Positions 1-10,839 of a DNA stretch of 64,000 nucleotides are shown here, in pieces. Numbering within the stretch: position 1 is the first letter of the stretch; each line of letters starts with the position of its first letter. The notes beneath the pieces were generated by a model. That model searched no databases and was not told the origin of the DNA. It saw nothing but the letters and a program-made list of their open reading frames with translations. Origin of the DNA: Halichoerus grypus. Lineage: Eukaryota > Chordata > Mammalia > Carnivora > Phocidae. The DNA lies in assembly GCF_964656455.1 (NCBI RefSeq), contig NC_135714.1, positions 83,535,903 through 83,599,902 of the forward strand. Reading direction: 5' to 3'. A program made the translations under genes and the position numbers.

Positions 1-105
1 ATGTTAATAGTAGAATCTATGGACATCCAGGTATTCAATGTAAAATTCTTTCAACTTTGCTATATGTTTAAAATTATCATAATAAGATGTTGGGCAAGGG
101 GAGCA
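1..105 (+). mobile_element. Old L1 (L1M-type) 3' end fragment
   Basis: The segment resembles the 3' terminal part of ancient mammalian L1 elements: a stretch like 'attctttcaactttgct' is followed by a 'cataataagatgttggg' ending. It is cut by the window edge. Family assignment is from memory of L1M 3' ends and is tentative. Confidence 0.45.
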
Positions 106-129
106 AATGAGATCATTTCATTCCTTATT

Positions 130-530
130 TAGAACCTAAGGAAGCTCCTCATCTCATTTGGAATAAAACACAAACTCCTGATGCATGGCCTGCACTGCCC
201 TGTATAATCTAGGCCAAAGAGAGCTCTCTGTTTTCATCCAGTATCACTCCATCATGGTGTCATTCTGCTCCAATGACTTTGATCTCCTGTCTGTTCTTCA
301 AGTATATACCAAGTTTATTTGTCTTCAAAGTGTACATATGTGTCTACCTGGAATGCTCATGTCCCAGACCTGCTCATTGCTGTTCTTTCCCAGTCCACTC
401 CCAGCTCAGCTATAACCTCAAAAAGACCTTCCCTTACCAACCAGTCAACGCTAACATACCTAACATTCCCACATCCATTCCATCACATTGGTCTGATTTA
501 TTGTTCACATACCACTTACCTTCACTGAAA
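130..530 (+). mobile_element. L2 LINE 3'-end fragment
   Basis: The text follows the order typical of the L2 3' region: a 'gaataaaacacaaactcct' segment, then 'tggcctgcactgccctgtat', then pyrimidine-rich 'tggaatgctcatgtcccag' and 'accttcccttacc'. Overlapping open frames of 69-121 codons here are chance readings of this repeat. Confidence 0.5.
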
Positions 531-639
531 TGGTTTATTCATTTGGAATTGCCTAAGGTCAGAGTTCTTCTAAATATGTGTTTCCAGACAGGTAGCTGGT
601 ATCTCCATGGAAATACTAGGAACTGCCTACATAACTAAT

Positions 640-2350
640 CATGTAAGGATTACTACCAATATAAAAGAAAGAAATCAAAATGGAAAGAATCTACCACTTA
701 AAGAAGAATTTAAAGTAAGCATAATAATTATCCTTAATGACACACAAGAGCATAATAGTAATAAGAACCCAGAAAAGAAGTCATAGAGGTTGAAGAAATA
801 TTATAATTGAACTAAAACACAATAAATTGGATAAATAAGATGGATACTACTAATGAATAAGTCAATAAACTGGAAGATAAAATGAAGGAACTTCTCCCAG
901 AAACTATCAGAAAAGTGTAAAGGGACTAAAAATATAAAAGAAAGGGTGCCTGGCTGGCTCAGTCAGTGGAATGTGCAACTCTTGATCTCAGGGTTTTGAG
1001 TTCGAGCCCCACATGGGGTAAGAGATTACTTAAAAATAAAATATCTTAAAAAATAAATAAATAAAAATATCAAAGAAAACCTAAGAGACATGGAGAACAG
1101 AAGTAGAAATACCAATATCTTGAAAATAGGATCCTAGAAAGAGAGAAAATATGTAATTTCTAAATACATAATATAATTTCTCAATTGTAGTGAGAAATGA
1201 AGTCATTCAACTCAAGAAACTCAATGAGTAATTCTAACATTGATATGAAAAAATAAATGGCTACAAATAACTAAAGCAACCTCGAAAAAAAGAGCAAAGG
1301 GAAGGACCTCCTTGCCAGATATTAAAATGTATTATGATGATACTATAACACAAGAAGAGAAAATGAAACGATGTATCAGAATAGACAACTCAAAAATAGA
1401 TATAGGAATTTAATATATGATGAAAAAGACACCAAGAATCAATGGGGAAGGTAAGGACTATTGCAGTGAATGCCAGTGGAAAAGTGAGTCAGTGTATGGA
1501 TTGAAGATCTAACATCATAAGCACCATGGGATCACAGATGGATTACAGACCAAAGAATGATGTTAAAATGATATGCATTAGAGACTGATGTAGGAGAGTA
1601 TCTTTATGAACAAGAGAAAGAACTTCTTATGCAAAATCCCAGTAGTACAAACCATAAGTTTAAATTTGATTCATTTGATTAGATCAAAAGTAAAGATGTC
1701 TTTCCAACAAATAACAATGTCAATAAAGTAAGCAAATGAGAAGTAGATTGAAAGAAATATGTGAAATCTGCTAGGATCTAATATGTAAAATAGATAAAAA
1801 TTCTCTTAAAAATAAAAACAAAAAAGAAGACAAGGCTTAAGTTATGAACAAGCATCTCACAGAAGAAACCAAACTTATCAGCCATTAGAGAAATTCAAAT
1901 TTAAACAACAGTGATCTTCACTTTATATACATTATATTGTCAAAAATTAACAAGCAAGATAATGCCAAGTTTTGACAGGGATATACGGATAGAGGAACTC
2001 CCATGCCCTACTGACAGGAGTGCGAACTGGTGCAGTCTCTCTGGAGAGAAATCTGACAACCCCACAAATCTGTAGGAAACATATTCAAGGATGCTCATCA
2101 CAGCATTGTCATAAAAGCAAGTCAAAGGCAATTTCACAGTCTTCCTTCAGGGGAACTGATAAGTACAATGTGACAGATGCACAGTAAAGAATATTACACA
2201 ATATTTGAAAGACTGTGCTATTTACACAGTTACACAGATAGATCTTACCTCAAGAAAGAAAGAAAGAATGAGATGAAGTCTACAAGACAATAGCATTTCT
2301 ATAGTTTTTCTTTAAAAATACACATAAAACAGCCATACAGGTTTAGCAAA
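640..2350 (+). mobile_element. Ancient L1 (L1M-type), ORF1 and ORF2 remnants
   Basis: Two stretches look like degenerate L1. Around 850-930 a coiled-coil-like ORF1 remnant reads 'aataaactggaagataaaat'. Around 1850-2110 the order matches the ORF2 C-terminal region of old L1s, including 'gccaagttttgacaggga', 'ggaactcccatgccctact' and 'gcgaactggtgcagtctctc'. No frame is intact. A short CanSINE interrupts it at 944-1062. Exact subfamily and ends are unsure. Confidence 0.55.
944..1062 (+). mobile_element. CanSINE, short old subtype
   Basis: A tRNA-like head (gcctggctggctcagtcagt), a B-box-like 'gagttcgagccccacatg' and an A-rich tail are seen. The CT-rich middle of long CanSINEs is missing. It is flanked by near-identical 16-bp duplications at 928-943 and 1063-1078 (one mismatch), which marks it as an insertion into the older L1. 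Confidence 0.88.
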
Positions 2351-2359
2351 AACTAACAA

Positions 2360-3340
2360 ACAAATGAATCAAGTCCACATATAAAATTTGCAGGGCCTGG
2401 AACAAGAATGCAAATAAATGCCTGCATATATGTAAAGATTTAAGAGTTATAAATCAAGCTGATGTATTGTTAAAATGTTTGATCCTTTTACTTTAGCAAA
2501 TACACCTTCCTAATGATAAAATTTAAAAGCATATGTAAAGATACCTTTACAAATATATATATATATGTACACATATATGAAAAAGATATATATATATAAA
2601 ATTTGACAAAATATCAGCGATGAGATTGAACTCATTGCACATGGCTGGGTGTTCTGTTATGGTACAACAATGTTTGGCTGAGTAATTATTGAATTACAGA
2701 CTATTCCTTGGCTGCCATGTGTAACTGTTGCAAATAACACACTAATTCACAAATCCTTCTTCAACCACACAACTTGAACACAAGGTGAAGCAAGAAATGG
2801 ACCCAAAGAGAAGTCAAGAAAATACTTAACACTTAAAGTGATATTTCATTGATCCATAATCTGTGACATTCATACTATCTGAGAGCAAGGATTTGACAAA
2901 GTAATTTGTCTTTTCTCTTACCTAAGTGTTTGCACTGCTCAAACCCTTCCTGCCCTGCAGACATTGTCTGTCCTGATGCTGGCAAAAGCACAATGCACAA
3001 ACTTTCTGTGTATTTACCCACAAATGATACAGGCAAAGGACACAGAAGTTCTCCCCGGAGTAGTAAGTGGTGTTAGTCAGGAGTGTGAATGCTGAGAGAG
3101 ACAGGTTATTCTGTATCTCTGGACACTGGACTCTGAGTGATAGAGGCTCCTGGGTGCTCTTAAATAAATTTGTTTTTGTGATATTCAGGTCCCTCTAAAG
3201 TGAAGTCTAAAAGCCAAGAGCCAAGGGTCAAAGGATGACATTACTTGGATATACAATAAATATGTTAGAGTTCATATGGGAGGTTGCTGAACAGAATTAG
3301 GAAATGGGGTAAAAACAGAATAGATGAGATAGATGAGAGA
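2360..3340. other. Non-genic stretch, AT-rich
   Basis: No gene or recognisable transposon was seen. There is an interrupted TA-rich run near 2555-2600. Confidence 0.4.
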
Positions 3341-3352
3341 TGGATAGGTGAT

Positions 3353-3389
<37 letters not shown>
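3353..3389. repeat. (GATA)n microsatellite
   Basis: About nine perfect GATA units, preceded by imperfect GATA/GATG units. Likely length-polymorphic. Confidence 0.95.
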
Positions 3390-3458
3390 CTGACAGAACA
3401 AGAGAGGGACTTAATAGAATAATAATAATGGTATGTCATGAGCCAAAAAAGTATTATT

Positions 3459-3743
3459 TTTTTTATTAATTTTATTTTATTATATTATGTTAGTCACCAT
3501 ACATTACAGCATTAGTTTTTGATGTAGTGTTCCATGATTCATTGTTTGCATATAACATCCAATGCTCCATGAAATATGTGCCCTCCTTAATACCCATCAC
3601 CAGGCTAACCCCCACCACCCTCCCCTCTAAAACCCTCAGTTTGTCAGAGTCCATAGTCTTTCGTGGTTCGTCTCCCCCTCCGATTTCCACCCCTTCATTT
3701 TTCCCTTTGTACTATCTTCTGTTTTTTTAACATACAATGTATT
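3459..3743 (-). mobile_element. Truncated carnivoran L1, 3' UTR only
   Basis: Reverse-strand L1 3' UTR: its end is read here as 'tatgttagtcaccatacatt', followed by the 'gtgttccatgattcattg' and 'aaccctcagtttgtcagag' blocks that recur at 30901-31327. An 18-bp duplication (3441-3458 and 3744-3761, one mismatch) brackets it, so both ends are well placed. The antisense frames of 66-67 codons are repeat shadows. Confidence 0.88.
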
Positions 3744-3969
3744 AGCCTAAAAAGTATTATTAAGTTAACCTTTTCCACTTGCAATCAAACAAAAGAGGAG
3801 GAAAAACAAGTAAAAAATATGAGCCAAAGTACTATTTGAATTTGGGTGTGTTTTGGTAGCATTTTTCCAACAAAATTCCAAGAGATCACTGTATTAGATC
3901 CTTTACATTTGATCAGGCAGCATGGTCTAAGTCTCATCATTTCTGTAGAAATATTTAAGTGCTGGTACA

Positions 3970-4560
3970 GTAGTCTCCCCCCTTACTCACATGGGATATG
4001 TTCCAAGGCCGCCAGTGGATATCTGAAACCACGGATTCTACCAACCCTATACATACTGTTTTTTCCTATTCATACTTACCTATGACAACGTTTATTTATA
4101 AATTAGACACAGTAACTGGGGCGCCTGGGTGACTCAGTTGTTAAGCATCTGCCTTCAGCTCAGGTCATGATCCCAGAGTCCTGGGATCGAGCCCCCCATC
4201 GGGCTCCTTGCTCTGCAGGAAGCCTGCTTCTCCCTCTCCCACTCCCCCCGCTTGTGTTCCCTCTCTCACTGTGTCTCTCGCTGTCAAATAAATAAATAAA
4301 ATCTAAAAAAAAAAATTAGACACAGTAACAGATTAACAATAACTAGTAATAAAATAGAGCCATTATAACAATACACTGTAATAAAAGTTATGCGATTGTG
4401 GTCTCTCTCTCTCAAAATATCTTAGTGTACGGTACTCACCCATCTTTTTCTTGTGAAGATGTGAGAAGATAAAATGCCTACATGATGAGATGAAGTGAGG
4501 TGAGCGATGTAGGTACTGTGATTTCATTTTGCTCAGATATTCAGAAATGTACTACTAACG
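3970..4560 (+). mobile_element. Non-autonomous DNA transposon remnant (Tigger/MER-like)
   Basis: The stretch 'cagtagtctccccccttact', 'ggatatctgaaaccacgga', 'aataaaagttatgcgattgt' and 'gatgagatgaagtgaggtga' resembles an old cut-and-paste DNA element family of mammals, probably TcMar-Tigger-related. A CanSINE at 4117-4313 splits it. The family name is uncertain. Confidence 0.5.
4117..4313 (+). mobile_element. CanSINE, full length
   Basis: It has a complete tRNA-like head, a CT-rich middle with 'cccactccccccgcttgtgt', and a CAAATAAATAAATAAAATCT tail. The duplication 'aattagacacagtaac' flanks it (about 4100-4116 and 4314-4329). The middle matches the copies at 10619, 39477, 44204 and 48420. Confidence 0.96.
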
Positions 4561-4744
4561 TCTCAATTATTTAGCAGCTGACTTTTAAATAGTTGGACTT
4601 CTTGAGCACCTTTGACTCGACTTCTCTTCCTCTGTATATTGGGCAAGTCTTTCCTGAGGTTCAGGAGGACACAAAGAAGCAGAAACATTAATCACTTAAT
4701 TTTAGGAAGTCTCGTAAGAGTTTTATGAGAAGGAAAGTGTGTGC

Positions 4745-4810
4745 TATTATATTAGTGTTCTTCAGAGAAAACAAAACCAATCTGATGTATATACGTTTCT
4801 ATTTTTAAGC
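4745..4810 (-). mobile_element. ERVL LTR (MLT2-type) 3' terminal fragment
   Basis: The text 'tattagtgttcttcagagaa' then 'aaaccaatctgatgtatata' is the reverse complement of the conserved end of MLT2-type LTRs (compare the sense copy ending near 61408). Only the end is recognisable. Confidence 0.4.
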
Positions 4811-5755
4811 TGAGGTAAGTAAACCACCATTGCTCCACAGTAGGAATCATCTCTTAAGGGAGGCTAATTACTAAAAACAAAGATAAAGTCCTCTGTTTGC
4901 TGAAAGATGATGTGGTTTACCACTAAAGATTTATTTTGTGAAGTAATAATCTTCACCACTTAGAAACTTCACATGGGTAAAACTACGGTTATATAATTAA
5001 GCAAAAGCATCTGGCTTTCTTCCTGATAGACCAGGCACTCAACAAATACTTCTCATTGCCTCCTCCTATCCTGTATCAAAATATTAAGGAAGAACTCTTT
5101 GACATCAAGTTAACAGAAGATAAACTCAGCTCTGTTTTACTACTTCCCACTTTTAGAGACAGAGATGTTAACTGGGAGCATATTACTCTTTATGTTTCAA
5201 GTAACAGAAGCCCAATTCAAATTGCCTTAAGCAAACAAAAGAATTTACTGGATTACACAACCATAAGCACAAACTGCTCCAGAGATTAAGGATGTCATCG
5301 GAAGCTTTCTTCATCTCTTGGCTACATTAATAGTCAGCCTTTTCCTAAATTGTAATCAAGTCCATCTTTGGGCTCTATTTTTCCACACAGGGCCAGATTT
5401 ACCTCCTACCAATTTAACAATCCCAGTAGAGAAGACCTCCCTCATGAGGGCTCCACAAAGGCCCCTCGTGACTCTCATTACACAGGCCTGAGACCATGCC
5501 CACTCCTGGAGCCAGAGAGTGGAGTTAGCCCCACACTTGGTGATGGCTGAGAGCGAACTAACAGTGGCAATGAGACATCTCCCAAAAGGAAAAAATGGTA
5601 TACCAAGAAAGCAAAAACAACAAATATCCATTGTAATAAGGAAACTGTCTTTGATACTTAAAAAAAAATAAAAATAAACCATTTTCTAATGCCTTGGGAT
5701 AATCTAGCAAAGACAAAACCTTCCAGGGACTCAGATATCTTGACTTCTTGTTTAG
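4811..5755. other. Non-genic stretch with a fragment of an unassigned old repeat
   Basis: Mostly unique sequence. At 5190-5290 the phrase 'caagtaacagaagcccaatt' followed by 'gccttaagcaaacaaaagaa' recalls a dispersed mammalian repeat also suspected at 46150 and 58850; I cannot name it. A 108-codon reverse frame at 5356-5682 has no family resemblance and is not called a gene. Confidence 0.35.
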
Positions 5756-5764
5756 ACTAAGGCC

Positions 5765-5870
5765 TCTAATTAGTTATGTGACCTTTCCAAGTAATTTATG
5801 CTCTCAGGATATCTATTTCATATGTATTAAATGAGAGAATTTGATTAGAAACTCTTTAACTTTTCTTTTA
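5765..5870 (+). mobile_element. MIR fragment
   Basis: The order 'agttatgtgacctttccaag' (MIR core 'tgtgtgaccttgggcaag') then 'atgtattaaatgagagaat' fits a diverged MIR centre. Confidence 0.4.
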
Positions 5871-6479
5871 GGCCTCAATGCAACATTTCCATAATGGCTA
5901 TAAAACAACACAATCTATAACTTGAGTTTCCAAAAAGACGAGGACTATATAAATGGCTTTCCTTTATATCATTAACACTGGATATTTCTTCAGATTTCTC
6001 CCTTTCTTTCTTCTTTTCTTTTTTCTTTTTTCCTTCTCTCCCTGATGGCAGCCAAGATGTGGCCAGAGCCCACATGAGGGTCCCAGAGGACAAGAAAGCA
6101 GCCCACCAGAAATAAGAGTCATACAAGAAGGATGTCTGAGTGAGAAGGGTGTCTCAGGGCCCACACAAAGAGGGTGGCCAAATGGGGCTGCAGCCTAGTG
6201 AGGTCAATAAAGCGGTACTCAGAGAGATTGAAAAAGTAAGTAAGTATGATGAGGATAATGGTAGCAATATTTCTCAGTGCCAGAGAAGAAAGGTATAAAT
6301 ACAGAAAGAAGGAAAGCTGGAATATACCTTGTGGTGTTGAGCTGCAATGGGAGACATGAGTGTGAACTCATGTTTTGCAATATAGATAGAAATAAATAAG
6401 ATAGAGATGTGTGTGTATATATATATATTTTCTAATGCTGTCCACGGAAAGGATGTGAGAACAACAATAATTTGGGAGC

Positions 6480-6950
6480 AATAAGCACACCTATCAGCCA
6501 GATTTTGGACTTCTAAATATCACTCTCCACTAAGTAGAACCAAAGTGCTTGGGAAAAGTGGCTAATTCTTAGACTTGAACAGGGAAAGAACAAGATGATC
6601 CTAGAACATGTCCCAAAAATGATAGAGACTCATCAAACAGACTCAGAAACCATTTGAAAGGCTGTTACCAGCCAAATCTGGAATAATTTGAGCATCACAA
6701 TAACTAGTAACAGCAATGAATTATAACCTATTTATTAAAATAAGGATTCAAAGGACCATGGATATAAATAAATATATGAGTAAATAAATGGAGGAAAAGT
6801 AAGTTCCTCTTTAGAGTAGAATGCCAACTAATAAATGTAGAATGAATGACAAAACTGAAATCACAATTTGGCAATCACCATCATAATAATTAATTTGCAC
6901 AACTATTATCAATAAATGGTAAAACTAATAGGTGAGGGTGGAAAAGGACT
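6480..6950 (+). mobile_element. Old L1M 3' UTR-like sequence
   Basis: Blocks such as 'taaataaatggaggaaaagt' and 'actaataaatgtagaatgaa' recall the 3' UTR of old L1M elements. It sits directly upstream of a younger L1 fragment that probably inserted into it. Weak assignment. Confidence 0.35.
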
Positions 6951-7284
6951 AAGATTTTACCTGATCTCCACCTAAATATAAGACAAGAAACCATCAAAAT
7001 CCTATAGAAGATAACAGGCAGCAATCTCTTTGACCTTGGCTGCAGCAGCTTCTTACTAGACACATCTCCAAAGGCAGGGAAACAAAAGCAAAAATGAACT
7101 ATTGGGACTTCATCAGGATAAAAAACTTTTGCACAGCAAATGAAACAATGAACAAAACTAAAAGGCAAACTACAGAATGGAAGAAGATATTTGCAAATGA
7201 CATATCAGGTAAAGGGCTAGTATCCAAAATCTAAAAAGAACTTATCAAACTCAACACTCAAAAAACAAAAAATCTAGTCAAGAA

Positions 7285-7608
7285 ATGGGCAGAAGACTGG
7301 AACAGACATTTCTCCAAAGAAGACATACACACATGAAAAGATGCTCAACATCACTCAGCATCAGGGAAATACAAATCAAAATCATGATGACATACCACAT
7401 CACACCAATCAGAATGGCTAAAATTAACAACTCAGGAAATAACAGAAGTTGGGGAGGATGCGGAGAAAGGGGAACCCTTTTGCACTGTTGGTGGGAATAC
7501 AAACTGGTGCAATCACTCTGGAAAACAGTAAGAAATTTCCTCAAAAAGTTAAAAGTAGAACAACCCTATGACCCAGCAATTGCACTACTATTTATCCAGA
7601 GAATATAA
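7285..7608 (+). pseudogene. L1 ORF2 C-terminal fragment
   Basis: An open frame of 107 codons matches the C-terminal part of L1 ORF2p. The recognisable run near its centre includes '[20 protein letters not shown]', the Cys/His-rich zone at the ORF2p C-terminus. It is a fragment: the frame closes before the CanSINE, and the endonuclease and reverse transcriptase domains are absent. The continuing C-terminus can be followed in other frames to about 8125. It has no function expected beyond being an L1 relic. Confidence 0.85.
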
Positions 7609-7634
7609 AAATAGTGATTCAAAGGGGCACATGA

Positions 7635-7824
7635 GGGCACTCATGGGTGGCTCAGTCGGTTAAGTATCTGCATTCAGCTCAGGTCATGATCCCAAGGTCC
7701 TGGGATCAAGTCCCGCATTGGGCTCCCTGCTCAGCAGAGAGCCTGTTTTTCCCTCTCCCTCTGCTACTCCCCCTGCTTATACTCTCTCTCTCTCTGTCAA
7801 ATAAATAAATAAAATATTTTTTAA
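7635..7824 (+). mobile_element. CanSINE inside L1
   Basis: Typical head, middle and AAATAAATAAATAAA tail. A perfect 14-bp duplication 'aaaggggcacatga' (7621-7634, 7825-7838) shows insertion into L1 ORF2. Confidence 0.96.
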
Positions 7825-7930
7825 AAAGGGGCACATGAACCCCAATGTTTATAGCAGCAATGTCAACAATAGCCAAAACATGGAAAGAGCCCAGATGTCC
7901 ATCGACTGATGAATGGATAAGGAAGATGTG

Positions 7931-7931
7931 G

Positions 7932-7981
<50 letters not shown>
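7931..7981. repeat. (CA)n microsatellite in L1 ORF2
   Basis: About 25 perfect CA units lie between 'gatgtggtat' and 'atggaatattactcagcc' of L1 ORF2. The same position is expanded in the L1 copies at 27401 and 33399. Confidence 0.97.
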
Positions 7982-7983
<2 letters not shown>

Positions 7984-8420
7984 GGAATATTACTCAGCCA
8001 TCAAAACGAATGAAATCTTGCCATTTGCAACAACATGGATGGAACTAGAGGGTATTACACTAAGTGAAATATGTCATTCAGAGAAAGACAAATACCATAT
8101 GATTTCACTCAGATGTGGAATTTAAGAAACAAAACAGATGAACATAGGGGAAGGGAAGGAAAATAAAATAAGATAAAAACAGAGAGGGAGGCAAACCATA
8201 AGAGACTCTTAACTATAGGGAAAAAAGTAAGGGCTGTTGGAGGAGAGGTTGGTGGGGGATGAGGTAATTGGGTGATGGGCATTAATGAGGGCACTTGATG
8301 TAATGAGCACTGGGTGTTACATGCAACTGATGAATCACTAAATTCTAAACCTGAAACTAATAATACAGTATATGTTAACTAAATTGAATTTAAATTAAAA
8401 TTAAAACAAAAACAAAAACA

Positions 8421-8645
8421 GGGGCACCTGGGTGGCTCAGTCAGTTAAGCATCTGACTCTTGATTTTGGCTCAGGTCATGATCTCAGGATTGTGAGACTG
8501 AGCACTCTAATCGGTCTCCACACTTGGTGTGGAGCCTGCTTAAGCTTTTCTTTCTTCTACTCCCTCTGCCCCTCCCACCCTGCTCACACTCACTTTCTCA
8601 CTCTCTAAAATTAATTAATTAATTAATTAAATAAACAAATAAATA
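8421..8645 (+). mobile_element. CanSINE, older long subtype
   Basis: Head 'gcacctgggtggctcagtca', variant body with 'ctgactcttgattttggctc' and 'ttggtgtggagcctgcttaa', and a (TTAA)n/AAAT tail. It lies exactly between two L1 3' UTR copies. Confidence 0.93.
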
Positions 8646-8880
8646 CAGAGAAGGAGGCAAACTATAAGAGACCCTTAAATATAGAGAACAAACTGAGGAT
8701 TACTGGAGGGGAGGTGGGGGGGGGAAGGGCCAGGTGGTTGATGGGCATTAAGGAGAGCACGTGGGATGAGCACTGGGTGTTGCATGTAAGTAATGAATCA
8801 GTAAATTCTACTCCTGAAATCAATACTACACTTTATGTTAACTAACTGGAATTTAAATAAAATTAAAAAATAAGGGGGAA
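8646..8880 (+). mobile_element. Second, shorter L1 3' UTR copy in tandem
   Basis: The text from 'acagagaaggaggcaaacta' to 'ctaactggaatttaaataaa' repeats the 3' UTR seen at 8175-8400, ending in an A-rich tail near 8880. It is a separate 5'-truncated L1 insertion next to the first. Confidence 0.82.
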
Positions 8881-8919
8881 AAAAGAGTCAACCAATAAAA
8901 AAAAAAAGATTTTAGTTGA

Positions 8920-9445
8920 TCTCAAGGTGTCTCTCCACGAATATTTATTAAGTAAGTGGAAAAGCCACTTTATAATAAAAAAACCAGGCAGATACATCTA
9001 GATAAAGTGATTAATATTAACTCCACTGGTAATGGGACAAATAGCCACAGTATGTTCCTGACAGGATAGATGGGAAGAACAGAGAATTACTTCTCTGATA
9101 TTCTGCAAAAATGCAAAACTCAGCTATAGTCACGAGGATACAATGGACAAATCCAGATTGATAGACATTCTATAAAATGATTGGCTTATCATGTTCAAGA
9201 GTATCAAGGTCTTGAAAGTGAAAGAAATACTGAGGAACCGTTCTAGATTGAAGTAGACTGGAGACCTTGACAACTGGGTGCAACACATTGTCCTGAATAA
9301 GATCCTTTTGCTATGAGAACCATTATTACAATAATGGGAAACTTAAATGTGGTCTCTGGACAAAAGATTTCTGGGAGTTCTTTGTAATATTCTTGTAACT
9401 TTCCTGTACATTTAAAATTATTTCAAAATTAAAGTAAGTAGAGAG
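8920..9445 (+). mobile_element. Old L1M 3' UTR
   Basis: Several blocks in order resemble L1M 3' UTRs: 'acaaatccagattgatagac', 'aagtagactggagaccttga', 'gggagttctttgtaatattc' and the terminal 'ttcaaaattaaagtaag'. Diverged and non-coding. Confidence 0.55.
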
Positions 9446-9769
9446 ATATTTCTACAAACTGTTTTACTTTGCTTACACATGCAATCTTTCTGTACATGAT
9501 TGGTATTATGAATTTGTCTACCTCTCATTTAGCATTTTGGAGCTAAAAAGATAAATGAATGAGAGTCACACTTCATATGAATTTTTCTTATTATAAAAGT
9601 AATATATGGTTACTATAGAAAATAGAGATAAGCATAAAAAAGAAAATAAAAACTATTCAAATCTTCTCTCTCCCCCGCAACCCCACACACACACCCCAGA
9701 ATGTTAACTTGGAAGTTGCAACTAAAGACCAAAGTACAAAAGATATCAGATATAAAATTGAGTTATGAG

Positions 9770-9963
9770 AGCGCCTGGGTGGCTCAGTTGGTTGAGCATC
9801 TGCCTTCAGCTCAGGTCATCATCCCAGGGTCCTGGGATCAAGTCCCCGCCTCAGGCTCCCTGCTCAGCAGCTTCTCCCTCTCCCTCTGCCCCTCCCCCAT
9901 TTGTACTGTCTCTCTCTCTCTCTGTCAAATAAATAAACAAAATCTTTTTAAAAAAATAAAAAG
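9770..9963 (+). mobile_element. CanSINE
   Basis: Full CanSINE with a short deletion in the middle. A perfect 18-bp duplication 'ataaaattgagttatgag' (9752-9769 and 9964-9981) gives its ends and suggests a fairly recent insertion. Confidence 0.97.
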
Positions 9964-10019
9964 ATAAAATTGAGTTATGAGGCAGATTGCTAAGATGTGA
10001 ATTTCAAAGGAAATCTTCA

Positions 10020-10560
10020 AGAATTATATGTATGACGTTTGGCTCCCTTCCTGGATCAGAAAGAGTAGAGTGCGAGAGAAATCCGTAAGGAAGATTCCTT
10101 TGGGGACAGCTCCTCAGACTAGCGGCCGCAGGCTCAGAGTCCTGACCTGCGTCACTCACTCTAGCTTTAGGCACGGTGAAGGCCCACATGGATTATGCTC
10201 TATAATTAGATCCCCAATACCGAATCCCTGAATTTAGTACCTGCTTTCATTAAACAGCATGTCTGAACCAGACGAAAAAAATAAAATACGGCCATCGCCT
10301 CCCTGGGACACAGCTACTAGTTCGGCCTCTGTAATGTTTAACCCCCATGGAAGTCAATCACTAGCTGTCTAGTACGGAATTTTGCTTTTGTTTGTTGTGT
10401 CTGACTTGTTTTTGTTCTCGTTTTTGTTTCTGTAGTGGTGGTGCACTGTGAGGAAGAGAGAGATGTTAAACCGAACTTCTCTCTTCTTGATTTCAGCAGG
10501 GCTGATGGAAGATTTGCAAAACAGTGGTCACTCTGGCGGTCATTGCCTGCTCATGCACTA
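10020..10560. other. CpG-enriched unique segment
   Basis: By eye there are about 17 CpGs in roughly 540 bp, far more than in the flanks, including a GCGGCCGC (NotI) octamer at 10122-10129. No repeat is recognised. A 37-codon ATG frame at 10259-10372 starts MSEPDEKNKIRPSPPWDTAT; I do not recognise it. Polypyrimidine-AG stretches that could act as splice acceptors end at about 10435 and 10497. It could be an old promoter or alternative first exon, or a methylation-spared relic; no proof of either. Confidence 0.3.
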
Positions 10561-10618
10561 TTTTTTCCAGTCAGTAAAAATGGGAATCGATGTAGTCTCC
10601 CACAAAAAGCAAAGAAAG

Positions 10619-10837
10619 GGGACGCCTGGGGGGCTCAGTCGGTTAAGCGTCTGCCTTCGGCTCAGGTCATGATCCCGGGGTCCTGGGATCGAGCCCCGCG
10701 TCAGGCTGCCTGCTCCACGGGAAGCCTGCTTCGCCCTCTCCCACTCCCCCTGCTTGTGTTTCCTCTCTCGCTGTCTCTCTCTCTCTCTCTCTCTGTCAAA
10801 TAAATAAATAAATAAAATCTCAAAAAAAAAAAAAAAA
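10619..10837 (+). mobile_element. CanSINE
   Basis: Full element of the 'ctccacgggaagcctgctt' / 'cccactccccctgcttgtgt' subtype, with a (CT)n run near 10768-10795 and an A-tail of about 15. A short duplication 'gcRaagaaag' flanks it. Confidence 0.95.
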
Positions 10838-10839
10838 GG

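Larger units (their letters stand above)
6955..8420 (+). mobile_element. 5'-truncated carnivoran L1 (ORF2 end plus 3' UTR)
   Basis: The sequence begins in the ORF2 C-terminal half ('gacaagaaaccatcaaaatc') and runs through the 3' UTR ('aaacaaaacagatgaacata', 'actaataatacagtatatgt') to an A-rich tail near 8390-8420. A CanSINE splits it at 7635-7824. A (CA)n run has grown inside it at 7931-7981. This is a dead copy lacking endonuclease and reverse transcriptase domains. Confidence 0.92.

Noticed and set aside
3135..3170. CanSINE-like 'ggctcctgggtgctcttaaa'
   Set aside because: Only about 14 bases resemble the head and no body or duplication follows; likely chance.
5356..5682. Gene in the 108-codon reverse frame
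   Set aside because: No motif or domain, and overlapping frames on the other strand are equally open.
7845..8125. Proteins with Thr-His repeats
   Set aside because: The frames cross a (CA)n array within L1 ORF2; the same applies at 12842-13186 and 27404-27586.
10619..10700. tRNA gene from A-box and B-box-like sequence
   Set aside because: This and similar heads elsewhere are the tRNA-Lys-derived parts of CanSINEs. They lack a cloverleaf and are followed by SINE bodies and A-tails.
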